The notes under the pieces were generated by a model. The model saw nothing but the letters and a program-made list of their open reading frames with translations, was not told the DNA's origin and ran no database searches. From assembly GCA_030141605.1 (NCBI GenBank), contig JAQGDQ010000190.1, positions 310,001-374,000 on the forward strand: a stretch of DNA of 64,000 nucleotides, read 5' to 3'. The translations under genes were made by a program, and so were the position numbers. The stretch is from Tubiluchus corallicola (taxonomy: Eukaryota; Priapulida; Priapulimorpha; Priapulimorphida; Tubiluchidae). Below are positions 15,201 through 26,927 of this stretch, piece after piece (the stretch's first letter is position 1; the number at the start of each line of letters is the position of its first letter).

Positions 15201-18200
15201 ACTAGAAATTTCTGTGCTGGTATGTAAGGCCTAATAATGGCGTATCCTTCCTGAAGTTGTTGCACTTGTTTGAAGGAATTTGTAATATTCTGAAGTCTAC
15301 TTTACAGTGGTATTTTACTATGAAGGCAATATTATATAACACTTCATTTTGAAATGTAGGCTAGTGGATTTTTTGATATTTTCCAGGTATTAGAAAGATG
15401 CATGCATCTTCTTCCTTCGCCTCATCTACAACTGAAAATACTAGTAATGGATATCATACAAACATCTATAACAGTATTACAAGATTATGAAGGTAGGTTA
15501 TTTATTACTGTCATACGTGCTCGGAAATATTGGAACGATTAATGAAAATTAGGAAACAGTTTTTTCTTTGGAATTATTCAGAAAATTGTTTTACCAAGTT
15601 CATTTGCTGTTTGAACATACGTTAATGGTAGCTTTTAGCAACGTGAGAGCAAACTTTGCAGTGAATCACAACGTCATGCTGTCATGCTTGACATTTTTTG
15701 CTGGACTTGTTTTTTATAGTTTAGCATTTTGGAACTCGTCTTTCGGTATACAGGTGATTGTGGCTGGACCAGTTATAGTTCTATTCTCAGCATGTTTAAA
15801 TATAGCTGATTAGACAAATTGTGACTTTGATAAGAAATTTATCCAATATAAATCAGCATAAATTTTGCTGGTGGTTATTCAGGTTGTTACTCAATTAAAT
15901 CCTAAATGTTCACAGGTAAAACAGATGTAGGAGAGACCGGAGATGTTTGTAACATTTTGCAGATTTTTTCTATTAAATGCGTAAACGTTTAGTGACTGTG
16001 TCATAGACTAGTACCCAGACAGAGTACGCAAAGCCCTCAACATATGTAGGCTTTATTTTTTATATGTAGTGTTATTTATTAACACTGTAAGGGATTACTA
16101 AGCCATAGACAGATCAAGAAAATAAAAATATAACAACAAACCCTTCACTCCGGATAAAATGAAACAGTGGCAGTTTTATTCAGTTATCTGGCAAGATTTT
16201 TTTATGATGAACCTAGACCAATAGTACACTTAATTATAGAAACAAGTCAATACACTAATCAACCTGGCAGCCATTCTAGAACAGTAAAATCTCATTCATA
16301 TTGTACTGAAAAAATACTAATCACACTTTTAACAACAAAATTATTGAACATAATGTCTAGCAAAAAATTTAATTCTGATAAACAAATGTTGATTAAAATT
16401 TAATGACAATTGCTGATGAATTAGTAACTGGAATCGTCAGAATCGCATTTGTGGCATGTAAAATTAGTAAAATGGCAATGTTGAACAATAGCGTTACAAG
16501 TAGTCCCAAGAAGACTTTTGTACTGATAAACCATAATTTAAAAAGTATTTTGGTATTTTAAAAAAACTTGTTATAGCTTAGCATAGTTGAGGGTCGGTAC
16601 TTTTTTATTTATTAGTTAATAAAATTTGAATATAGCATACTTTAATTAGTAAACCAAGTATTTTAAAAAAGCAAAAATTTTCTTTCTGCTGTTAAATGGC
16701 CTTGCACTCAGTTTTGTGCTGCACTAATCTTGTCACTTATCATTACTGACATGCATGTAGTATAAAGGTTACCCAAAGGTCATTCTCAGTCTTCCCATAA
16801 TTCCCTAGATAATGGTAATGGTCAGTTACTCAACTGCATTGTTAGTATCCACACTGAGCTCAAGTTTTAGATTAAGCTGGGAAATGTCACTGCAGATGAA
16901 TTGTTGCCCATCGTACATAAAGTCTGGCAGCCGTTGGTGCTAAGGTTTGGCGACAAGGAACTGCAGATATTAATGAAAACTTTTGAAACACTGCTGTGTA
17001 TGGCGGATTCATGTGGCGACTTCATTCGTCAGAGGACAGTCAAAGAAGTTTGGTCACGTCTTGTTGAGTTTCTGAGAACGCAGGCTTTTTTAAGGTTTGT
17101 TTTTCAGACTGCTACTGTTTTGTTTTGTTAAAAAAATATTTGAGATAAGTTTATGTCATTTAATTCCAGAAGTTTTCATTTACAGTCTGTATGTTTACAC
17201 AAAGTTCAAGGCGCTTTTAGTGACATTTTTTCCACAGCCTGCAAATTTTAATTCTTGATAAAAGGAATATCAAGCACCCGTTATTGGCATTTTTTATTCT
17301 CACAGCGACCATTGTTTTTGCATTTATACCTCTACATTTGTTTATGCTGATTTCCTGTGTAAAGCTGTGGGTATGTGCAAATAATTTTTATTCAGTACAG
17401 TTGCAGTTGGCCTTGAAAATAGCAAAAGATGTTGGTGAAACATCGGCATAAATATGAAAAACGTCAGTAATTGCTTGGGTGCTTGTTATTTCTTTTACTT
17501 GAAAACTAAGATTCCTATCGCTCTAGTCTTTTTCTCTGTCGATTTTAGCCTTGTTTCTACGAGACCAAAAATGCTCAAATTTTGCATTTGTTTTCAGTTG
17601 ATGTTAGGTAGGAGGCACTAGACTAGTTTGATCATGACTGGTTTGATCAGTTCTTTCATAGTATTAATATCTCATTCTTTTCATAAAATATACTTAGGTT
17701 TAATAGGAAATCGAGTTCATCACATAAGAAATAACATATTTAATAAGAAGAAATATTTTTTTAAGGAAAATGTTGTACCCTTTTAATTTTTTATTTGATT
17801 TTTACTTAAGTTTCCTAAAAGTCCATGAAATTGCTCTGTAATCTCAAATTTTGTTTGGCGACAAGTGCAGAAAAATTTACAGAAAGTAAATGCTCGCAAA
17901 AGCTCTGTAATCTCAAGTGAAGTTTGAGACTATATTTAGAGCAATTTTGTTAAAATTTGTTGACTTTTATGAAATGGCAAATCTTAGTAGAGCTCTCGTG
18001 CACAAGATCTGTGTACAAATCATGAGTGATTTCATTATTTTTTAATTTAGTTTACCTCTATCTAGAAAGAAACTCTAGATCGAAACTCGGGATGTTTTAC
18101 TTATACATAATAAGATATATTAGTCAAAATTCCCACTTTTCCACTTTGACGTAAATGGTTGCAAAAGTGGATTAGGTCATTGTGAATGTGGAATAAACTA

Positions 18201-21200
18201 TGAATCCCGAGAACAGATCTTACTTCACTTTTTATTATAAGTAGAGCTGATGTTAAAACGTAATAATGAGTAATATCCGTATAAACTATCACAATCAATT
18301 TGCATGGGATGCAGAATAGTGCATGATTTTCAACAAAGACGAAAATTAGTTTCCAGTGTTAATGATAGTGATAATAATATTTCATAATCTTTATGTACAG
18401 TCAGCTTTTTGGATAAACAATTAACATAAGCTAAAGAGAGCTTTTGGGCTGACTGTAAATAACAAATGTACAACTACATAGCATAGACTATTATTACCCT
18501 GCTTTTACCCTAAGTACCATGTGCCAGGCAGGGCAACAGTAGGTACCATTTTTAAAGTCTTTGGTATGACCTGGCCACAGTATCGAACTCATGACCTCCC
18601 AGACGGAAAACGGACGTGTTACCACTAGATTAAACCGTCTGGTCAAGTGTTGCAGGTATTTTACTAAACTTTGAGTGATTGCTTGATTTTTTTCTTCCGC
18701 TCAAGTAAATTAGCTGTATGTGAATTCTTAGCTGTATGTTTAAATAATTCAAAAATGTATCATACAACATAGTTAGTCGGTCGTTTTTGTCATTCTATTA
18801 CAGTCGAAGCTGTGAGAATCACTACAAACTTACTCTTGCTTACAAATTGCAAGTTTTGGTATTACAAAATGTAGGCCGGCTATGTTTGCAGGTAAGCAGC
18901 AGTTATCTGTGCAGCTATTGAACAAAATACCTCACACTTTTGTGAGTTTGTCTTCTGATAAACATGCACAGAAATAAGATTATTAACACAAAGCATTTTA
19001 CTTTGTTTGGTCAGTAAATATGGATGTATGAATATAGTATGGTGTTTTTACCAGCAAGGCCGGATTATGTTATAGGCCTGTATAGGCTGCAGGCTAGTGC
19101 CCTTTAAGCTAGGGGGCCCTCAAGCTTTGGTAGTGTTTGGTAAAAAATCTGTTTTTCGCTGGGGTTGTGTTGAAATGTGCTAGTTTAGTCTGTAATTATT
19201 TAAAAAGTTATTTTTAAAGTTTATTTAAAAAGCTATGTAAAAATATCTAGGATGGGTATGGGCGAGTTATAGGGTGGCTTGTCTGAGTTGTAGCCTAGGA
19301 ACCCCAACAGATCATAGTCTGACCCTGTTTACCAGTAAATCCCTCTTATGGTTAGTTGATCACATTCATATATCTGTAGTTGCATACAGGAATCATGCAT
19401 TTCAGCTTGACTATGTTTATTTAAGCAAGTAATAAGCAAATTGATTGTATATCTAATACAAACATACACGTTAAGTGAGCAATTGTAAATTTAAAAGTTA
19501 AATACATTGCTTAAACGTCCTATATAACCCCAACAGACGTTGAAGCTTTTTTAATGCATTATTATGATTACACACAGAATTAATACTTATCTTTAAAAAA
19601 AAAAAACATATAAATTAAATACCTTACCTTTTTCTGGCGAATTTCCAATGCATGCATTGACGTAAAGATCACAATGTTTTGCCTCTTTGGTGTGAGTGAG
19701 AGAGAATGACGTGCAGAAAGTGTCTTTGGTTACAGACGCTTGTTTATTGACCTTTGGTGACCTCGTGGTTGTACTCATTATGTCATTTGTCTCGTGCAAC
19801 AAAAAATGGGTGGTCCTTCAAATTAATACCCCTAACAATACACTGATAAAAAATCAAAAGAAACAGGTTTTACAGTAAGTTTATAATAAAATAAAAATTG
19901 AATATTCGTAACGAGAAAAGGATTTTAAGTTGTAATTGCTCATATTATAGTGAGGGTATTTATTTATTTTCTTGTAGACAAAACTCTGGTCAAAACATGT
20001 AGCTACCTTTATGAATACAATAAAAATTGGCGATAATTGATATAACTACTTGCTCAGACAAGACTTTTATTTGTGCAGCTTGTGTGAGACTTCATTATTT
20101 TGGTAAACAAGGATTGAATCATACGGCCTTTCATAATTAAATGACAGCCATCACTTTTTGTTTTTCCAGCTGGATGTGCAGGAAAGCGATTGTGATGCTA
20201 TAGCAAATGTTTGCTTGCCGTATCTTAGCAACAAACAGCCAGAAACCCTACAACAGGTATATTAGCGGATCAATCCGAATATTGAGATTTTAATTTGATT
20301 TGCTGCTGCCATTTTTACAAATGAACATTTTTTACTGTAGAAAGTGACAGCTGAAGAAACTTTTTACAGTGATGAAAACTCAATACATTTAGACTTGAGT
20401 TATTTTTCAATTTTTGACAAAGTAGTTTATAAAAATTAAGAAAACAATTTTTGCAAGGAGACGAGACCTATTTATGTCATCTAGTTTTTTGCTACTTATG
20501 TAAGTTTGTCTCTTATTTATTAGCTGGTAGCACAAAATGCATACAATAAGTTCCACTGGTAATTGTTATTGTACCAAAGTTGTTTTCTTTGTCAACAGGT
20601 GACACCACTTGTTTTGCATAATGTACTATACTAGGCATATTTATTGTTGTGGAGTTAGTGATGCTATCTATTACAATTAAACTAATAGATACTAGATTGC
20701 TTTTTGTGTGGTTTATTTCTAAGTTTAAATGTGGGATTTCACTCATTTTCAGGCTGCAATTTCTTCCTTCAAAAGTCTGATAGAGTTGGATGCTGATCTG
20801 ATTTGGCTGAAACTTATTGTTACTTACAGTCCAGTGAGAGAACTAACACCACCTCACAACTGTTTTAAATCATTTAAGGTGCTTGTCTATTTTTATGACT
20901 TTCAGTCATTAGGCTACTATCATTAAATACAAATACAGTCATGTTACTAGGGACTCTCAGATGAATGTAAATACAAAAAGAACCACTGCAGTCGTGGTTG
21001 ATCTAAATTAAATATATTGAACTATGAACTGGTATAATACTTAAGCAAAGTTTCAGCAAATAGGTTCTGCAAGTTTTCTTTCTAGAAACTAGGAATCGAC
21101 ATTTATAATTGAGTGCTTGCAAACCGACCGTCCACAAGTCGACATAGTTAAATCTGAGTATGATGTTTTAAAATACGATTCGTCAAAAATGGGGCGAAAT

Positions 21201-22220
21201 ATCAATTTTTGTTTTTTTCAAAGTATAATGGACTTTTATGTTCTAGCATTAAAATGTCAGAAAATTGTTTAGAAAATACTAAAAATTTAATTTTATAACT
21301 CCCTATCCACTTCTCTGCCTAAAATTGCATTTGTCAAAACTCTTCTAATCAAACTCCAGTAGTACTTGTGGAAGCATTCAATTTGCTTGCAGTTTTTTTC
21401 AGCTGCCATGCCCAGATCTTCATTTGGACATCTACAGGATTTAAACCTATCTTCAATGTGCTCTTGCAAAGTCCATAGCAACCGTCTTTTCTATGGTTTC
21501 TAAGATTTTTGTAGAAGCGCGACAAAAAACAAGGGAAACGTTAACAGCGATTTTCTCGAGATTATGTTTTTCAGTGCCTGGCATGCATTTCAATTCAATG
21601 TGGATTATCTCAGGTTAAAAATAACATACTGCACTGAATGTGGTATCAAAATGATCTTCATGAAATAGAGATTTGGGATAAGTGAATAACTAAAAAAAAC
21701 TTTAAAAAAACCTTAACTGCCAACTTCTGAACGTTTTGCTGTGCAAGCACACAATTACTGTTTTGGGATTGTTGTGACTTGAATTAATTTTTAGTTGAGT
21801 TTTTTTTGCATTACTTGCTATTCATTGCACATTTGGTTTATAGGAAATGGTAAGGCACACTAATTTACAGTTATTTATACTCTGTGCTTTTTAGGTTACA
21901 CTGAGGATGGGAACTGTGCTTACAAAAATGTTTTTTAAGTATTATACTAACATATGGTTCCATAAATTTCTTTTTCATCAAACATGAAGGCAGTGCCTTT
22001 TAGTTGTATTGTTCATTTCTTTAAGTAGTGAATGGCAGCATTTTCAGTGATTGCATGAGTCAAGGTGATCTTAGCTTTTGCGTTGTTAATAAAAGATATT
22101 CTCTGTTGTATGCTGTTCTTAAGAAGTTTTGAATTTTTGCAGGTTAACGATGGCGGTCAAGATATAAAGCAGTACTCAGCTAATGTTTCGCAGTTGCTAG
22201 CAGTAATTGATAATTTATAG
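207..22220 (+). CDS. TTI1: TTI1, TELO2-interacting protein 1 homolog (23 coding exons)
   Basis: TTI1 is the HEAT-repeat scaffold of the TELO2-TTI1-TTI2 (TTT) complex, which works with HSP90 and R2TP to fold and stabilise PIKK kinases (mTOR, ATM, ATR, DNA-PK, SMG1, TRRAP). Exons: 207-400, 1156-1295, 1701-1776, 2015-2166, 2511-2629, 3546-3666, 4676-4838, 5831-6039, 6443-6499, 7022-7144, 7911-8039, 9067-9244, 9674-9902, 11640-11776, 12587-12752, 13060-13170, 14260-14523, 15387-15492, 16896-17094, 18804-18891, 20170-20256, 20753-20878, 22143-22220. All junctions are GT/AG and every phase joins, giving 3252 nt and 1083 residues; human TTI1 is about 1089. Recognisable family stretches are ALQELQEYVLFPLR near the N terminus, SFLPGIS, SNWRVRL, GKEFRILL, CGDFIR and LAYKLQVLVLQ, ending in the short tail QLLAVIDNL. 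An acidic linker (about residues 815-845, DEVVDDNEDLSS) matches the acidic insert of vertebrate TTI1. The assignment comes from remembered family sequence, not a search, but it holds over the whole length. Confidence 0.97.
3000..3092. repeat. Two-copy tandem duplication in TTI1 intron 5
   Basis: Two copies of a segment of about 43 bp stand 50 bp apart. Both contain ccatttagcatt followed by aatccattt or gatccattt, with scattered substitutions. It is a small local duplication inside an intron with no evident function. Confidence 0.6.
6634..6786 (+). pseudogene. LINE reverse transcriptase C-terminal remnant (TTI1 intron 9)
   Basis: An open stretch of 50 codons reads NNLPASVRLSTSVNIFK, then a charged tail ending in a stop. 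The pattern (W)NxLPxxV...S...FK..L..H is the usual C-terminal end of CR1/Jockey-type non-LTR retrotransposon polyproteins. The frame is closed upstream, so only the 3' end is present, as expected for a 5'-truncated insertion. A tail rich in AATAATAAACTACTACTAAA follows at about 6852. It lies in the sense orientation within an intron and interrupts no exon. Confidence 0.7.
11885..12319 (-). mobile_element. Non-autonomous hAT-type MITE, copy A (TTI1 intron 14)
   Basis: The element begins CAGGGCCGGATTA and ends with the inverted, decayed form taatctggccttg. It is flanked by atcatatg and attgtatg, an imperfect 8-bp target duplication (6 of 8 match). The left end, including ggggcc.ctaggctaa, matches the reverse complement of the right end of the copy at 26442-26850, so this copy is inserted the other way round. 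It contains no transposase frame. The C-A-G-G-G-C-C-G-G ends and 8-bp duplication are typical of the hAT superfamily. Confidence 0.85.
17260..17497. mobile_element. Small inverted-repeat element with GAAAC hairpin motif (TTI1 intron 19)
   Basis: The ends are imperfect 20-bp inverted repeats: aaaaggaatatcaagcaccc on the left and the reverse complement of aaaagaaataacaagcaccc on the right. The inside holds gatgttggtgaaacatcggc, which can fold through gatgtt/aacatc. Related GAAAC-containing hairpins occur at the ends of some Penelope-like elements, but the CTGATGA box of a hammerhead ribozyme is absent here. It has no coding capacity. It could equally be a plain MITE. Confidence 0.55.
18460..18647 (-). 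mobile_element. tRNA-derived SINE (TTI1 intron 19)
   Basis: On the minus strand a tRNA-like head starts near 18647. It has an A-box-like taatctagtggtaacac (about 18618-18634) and a B-box-like gagttcgatac (about 18579-18590), separated by an arm resembling an anticodon arm. The body continues towards 18460 through a segment containing ctgttgccctgcctggcac. The head does not close into a canonical acceptor stem, so it is a SINE and not a working tRNA gene. Confidence 0.7.
19055..19327 (+). mobile_element. Non-autonomous hAT-type MITE, copy B (TTI1 intron 20)
   Basis: The element starts CAAGGCCGGATTATG and ends GTCTGACCCTG. It is flanked by a perfect 8-bp target-site duplication, tttaccag (19047-19054 and 19328-19335), which fixes both ends exactly. 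Inside it shares ccctcaagctttggt, aaaaaatctgttttt and gggcgagtta with the copy at 26442-26850. It is 273 bp long, so shorter than its two relatives, and non-coding. Confidence 0.9.
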
Positions 22221-22542
22221 AAAATGAGACATTGTAAGAATTTACTTCACCATTCTTTTCTTAGTTGTTGGTCGTTTTTGACAGATTTTTTCATTTGGTC
22301 ATGATAAAAGGAAGCTTTCATATATCTGCTTTTGGTTGCTTCAGGACGTTCGATTTTATTGCTGTCTTCTTCATAAGATTAATCCCCGGGTTTAAACTTT
22401 TTGCATGTAAACCTGCTGTGCAAAAGATATAAATCAACAGACTTTACTGTTAGTGCAGTATAGGAAGGTAAATTAATCATTAGAGTGCTGCATAAAAAGT
22501 ATTATCTACACTTCATTGTTTACTTATCTTCTTATTTTGTAG
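22221..22542. other. TTI1 3' untranslated region or intergenic
   Basis: This is the sequence right after the TTI1 stop. No AATAAA signal is visible; ATTAAA occurs at about 22570. No frame here looks coding. Confidence 0.4.
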
Positions 22543-22623
22543 GATCCATTTTTCGTGGAATTTATTTCGCCATTAAAGACACCATATGCTGATGTTGGTG
22601 TTGTGTCTGTACTTGTAGATAGG
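22543..22623 (+). CDS. Candidate exon, unidentified gene or alternative TTI1 3' exon
   Basis: An open 27-codon segment lies between a strong acceptor (cttcttattttgtag) and a donor (AGG|GTAACT). It begins and ends in phase 0 and reads DPFFVEFISPLKTPYADVG and so on. The last-but-one TTI1 exon also ends in phase 0, and so would any partner of the exon at 26928. It could therefore be an early exon of the downstream gene, an alternative TTI1 ending, or chance. No homolog is recognised. Confidence 0.3.
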
Positions 22624-23920
22624 GTAACTTTTCTTTGCACACAGGAGATGATACCAATCATTTGAAGCCTGAATGTAGCGAGTTTTGTACTTGTAAATGG
22701 ATCTAGGGGCCATCCATCCACATATAACAATATCGAGGTTTCAGCTGATTTCGAGGACCTCTTACGTTGCATTATATTGGCATTATCACCACCACCTACC
22801 TACCCCTTATATTGTTGTGAATATCACACCAATGTACCTTTTTGTGCATTTTATTCTTCCTCTCCCAAGGACAAGCAACAACATTACTTGCATTAATTTA
22901 ATGGAAACCATCAGTGGATTCTACTAGTATTCTAAGTCTTGACTAAATCACCTACCTACCTTGCGTTATAATGGCGTTATCACGTTTCCTGCGACCTACG
23001 TACCGTAAACTTGATATCGTTATATATGGATGACGCACTAGTTTTCATTGATATTGAGGAATCTGTCACTTGAAGCCTGAGCATGACATGCTTTTACCAC
23101 CATTCTCAAGATTACCACCGCACTTGATTATAAAACTTAATTGGAATCCTTAGTGTACTAATTATGTAATCTAGTTAGTTTGAATATAGTAAAAATTAGG
23201 ATAACTGTTTTCACTTTTCTTATTGAATCTCTGATAGCAGCAAAGAAAGTTAATTATCACTGTTTTGTCATTAATCAAAAATGTGTTTTTACTAATTAAT
23301 TAGTATTAATTGATCAATTACAGCTTGTTTTTTGCTTAAACATCTCGAGATAGTGGAATTGTCAACGAGTGCATTGTTTAGTATTATCTGTTAGGTTCTC
23401 TATGAATTCCACTCAACAAATAAGCTAGACTAAGTCCCGCTTGTTTTACTGCATTTAGTTGAGAAAAGTAGCATAAAAGCTTTTCACCACGTCACATGTT
23501 TGCTTTAAACTATTGTGAGAAAATCATGCCAGTAAGATAACTTGAAGTTACTAAACTGGGAAATTTATTACTAAATCTTATGTTTTGGTGCTTTTAAAGC
23601 TTTGGTGATAGATAGGTAATTAAAAAATGAGAAAACATTTTTTTATTACTTAAAACTGAATTTTGTTGTCTTTTTTGTCAGTTACCTGTTCAAAAGGTGA
23701 CATGATGGCACAAAATGTTTAACTTGTTCATGAAAGCTAGATTTCAGGTTCTGGTATGAACCATATGATACAGGTGACATGAAAGTGTATAACAAGTGGA
23801 AGTAGTTGGCCGCCATTTCATCATTAGTGTGATGACCATTCACTGCATTTCAGTGTAATGCATTTTGAAACTCTGCTTGTGCTGCTGTTGGCCATGTTGG
23901 CTGTGCAAACGTGCAGAGAC
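22624..23920. other. Gene-free stretch with diverged duplication
   Basis: Two diverged copies of a segment with ttgaagcctga, ggcattatcac or ggcgttatcac, and cacctacctacc are seen around 22650-22810 and 22960-23080. This suggests an old local duplication. I find no gene or RNA here. Confidence 0.35.
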
Positions 23921-24150
23921 GAAGACAAAAAAGACAAAGACAAGATTTATTTACCGCCACTCATTTAACAAACAACATTAGCACTAATGGCCATTTAGCC
24001 ACTTAATCTTACAACAATACAGGAAAGGACGCAACACACAAATAACGAATAAAATGTAAGGTATATGCACTGGTGTTGGGAGCCGCTAGACTCGAACTCA
24101 AAACTGCGTAGTTGCAATCTGAAACCTAACCACTCGGCCACCCAACCCAG
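23921..24150 (-). mobile_element. tRNA-derived SINE
   Basis: Read on the minus strand, the head begins at about 24150 with gggttgggtggccgagtggt (A box) followed by gagttcgagtc (B box, 24089-24099). The body is about 150 bp and contains taagtggctaaatggcc. The tail is rich in tctttgtctttt and ends near 23921. The head resembles a Ser/Leu-type tRNA but lacks a closing acceptor stem. This is a complete or near-complete SINE of about 230 bp. Confidence 0.8.
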
Positions 24151-26441
24151 GACGAAGTGTGCAGAAATGCTTGTAAGTGCTGTCACCACAACACGTATCT
24201 ATATGCAATAGTAATATGCTTTCATTCCCTCTGCTGGCATTCATAATTATAGCTATCATCAAAGTGTACTCAGTGCAGTGTTATGATTGCACTGATTAGC
24301 ATGATTAACTTGTATGGTTCTTGTGAAGCTATTAATTATAGCTAGTGCACTGGGTCATTATTGAGAACATATTCTTCATCATACTGGTTGTTGACTAGCT
24401 ATACACTTGCGCAGAAAAATCTCTTTCTGTTTACTCTTTCGTATATATAAACGGCTTTCATAATACTAAGTGACTAGTAGGAAAGTCTTGTGAATACATC
24501 AACATCTTTTGCGACCTTTAATGATTGTTGAGAAATTCTGTTTTTCATCTAGTGTAATTACATTGAAGCCACATTCAATTCTCATGTTGTCAAGTTCACC
24601 TTCAAGCATTAGCACTGTATTGATTACTACTTGCTAATATGTCTACAGTTAACATCGTCTTCAATTTTTTGTTGCTTCGTTATTACCTTCTAGGTTGTAA
24701 AGTTTGACAGACACAAAAAAGCTGCTTGCGGAATAGGTAGTCTACGTGTGAAAAATGTATTTGTTATCAGTTTTTTTCGTGTGAAAATGATTCACATTTA
24801 TGATACCGAAGCTCTTATCATTATGCTAAGATTACTCTGGTGACCAAAAACATTTTTCTAATGCGCTCTTTGAGTAAATCATGCGAACTTGATGTAAGTG
24901 CTATTATTCTACAGGGCTTACAGCAACAATGAAGGCAAAATATGATTGCGAGTCAAATTGTAGTCTAGACATTGCTGATAACCATATTATATTTAGAACT
25001 GACGAGAAGCTTTGTATAAGCAAAAACAAGTGATATTAGTTTTGAAGTGACATCACCTGATGTCTCCCGTGCATTCAAACATGCACAAAGAGCTATAGAA
25101 TTTCACACTGAATTTGCACAAAACACACTATAATACATATCACGGAGGGCTAAAAGTAATTTGGGAATCTATTAAGTACGAAGGCAGTCAGTTTATTCAT
25201 TAAACCATAGCGGTATGGAAACTGTGAGTTTTGTATATATTACTGCATAGATGGTGGATCCATATGTTGTATGGACAGTAGTGTGCGGAGAAGACCTACT
25301 CCGACCAATAAAATCTGTGATCTGCAAGTAAGGCTTTCTGGCTAAATATTATGAAACAATACCAAGTTAGGAGTAAGTCATTCCAACTCCCCCGATTTTA
25401 ATGGTAACCTCTTAATTTCTCCGTTTTTGAAATATTTCTACCGGTTTTCAACCAACTGTTAGTTTAACGTAAAAATCGCACAAAATGCGATCGCAATGAC
25501 TGTAGTGAGATGGAACAATTTTATCTGTTGGAAAGCGTAAAAACGATCACTCTGTCAGAAAATTGATTGGAAAGCACAAACTAATTTAGTTGCGAGACAT
25601 TTAAAAAGAAGATAACAGAAAATTAATGGTGCTACAATAATAAAACAGTAAGTAAGTAAATATAGACGATAAATAAAGTACTTACTTCCAGCGCGAGATA
25701 CCAGTGACTTACGCTAAAACTTTCACAGTACCTCGTCACTAATAGTTTTCTCATCTATCGCAAATAGTGCATTGAACAATAGGACAAACCTATTATTAAC
25801 ATTAAAAAATGCCCTCAGCGCTGCTTTAATTTTTATAATTCAGACAAGGTGCATAAACGTTTTACTTTATTTGCTTGTTAAGATACATTAAACAGAATTA
25901 TGAAAAGTTTTTGTACCACGTGACTAGCTGCCTGGTTGGTGACAAAGCAATATACATAGTTACACCAGTCATTCTTATTATTTTTTAATGACGGTTGATT
26001 ATGCATTTTCTATAGAACGTTGTTGCACTGACGTGATGATGAAAGGTACATCATGTTGTTGGTTCATTAACTACCACGCGAGAGTGACATGTAAGTGTTC
26101 CAGTAAAGATTTTTGTTGGATGATTGTGTGCTGGTGTTTAAATTATTGCTGATATAGGCATGCTGACATTTTTGCATATTTCATCAGAGCATCATAATGT
26201 TAATACATGCCTTTATATGTGTTGGACAGAGATAGTAATGAAAATTTTATACTGAATTTAGCGTAAAAAAACCTGCTGACTGAGTTGCAATGAAACGGTG
26301 GTTGTAATGCATTATTATGATCATATCATCCCTCAATGCCAACAATCAAAGCTGTTCGTGTTACACCATAGTTACACATTACATTGTTACATTAAATTCT
26401 AACATTATACGAAACAGACACAATTATAACAGTAACATACT
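24151..26441. other. Gene-free stretch
   Basis: I see no defensible gene. An exon-like segment at 24915-25133 reads in two frames that would join if one A of a five-A run near 25028 were absent. It is discussed under findings. The rest looks like unique AT-rich intergenic or intronic DNA. Confidence 0.35.
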
Positions 26442-26850
26442 CAAGGCTAGATTATGTTATACTATAGATTATACATTTATAGGTTAATGTAGGCTGCAGT
26501 CTAGCCCACCCTCATCATTGGAGACCCTCAAGCTTTGGTGACATTTGATAAAAAATCTGTTTTTTCACCAAGGTTGTACTGAAATATGTGCTAGTTTGGT
26601 TTGCAATAAATAATAAAATAGTGGCATCTCTTAAAGAACATGTTTATTGACTAACAAAAGATAGCTATTCTAGTTTATTTAAAGGATTTGCAATAAGTTT
26701 ACTTCAAGCTATGTAAATGTTGCTAAAAAATGTAATGAGTAAAAATATTCAAGTTCAAGGCGGATGTGGGCGAGTTAGAGGTGGCTCCGTCTGAGTGTGA
26801 CCTATAATTTCATTAGCCTAGGGGCCCCAAAAAGACGTAATCCGGCCCTG
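26442..26850 (+). mobile_element. Non-autonomous hAT-type MITE, copy C
   Basis: The element starts CAAGGCTAGATTATG and ends with the well-kept terminal inverted repeat TAATCCGGCCCTG. The flanks aacatact and aacacgct form an imperfect 8-bp duplication whose two differences are both transitions. Its internal sequence matches the copy at 19055-19327 in the same orientation, plus an extra internal part of about 130 bp. It ends 77 bp before the exon at 26928. Confidence 0.88.
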
Positions 26851-26927
26851 AACACGCTGTAGCTAATATTCTTTGTGCAGTGAGAGGCACGTTTAATTAC
26901 AAATTTTTTGTTTGTTGTGTATTTTAG

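Noticed and set aside
24694-24736. 43-nt open segment VVKFDRHKKAACGI between acceptor and donor
   Set aside because: Its phases fit neither neighbour (22543 or 26928), and it is too short to judge.
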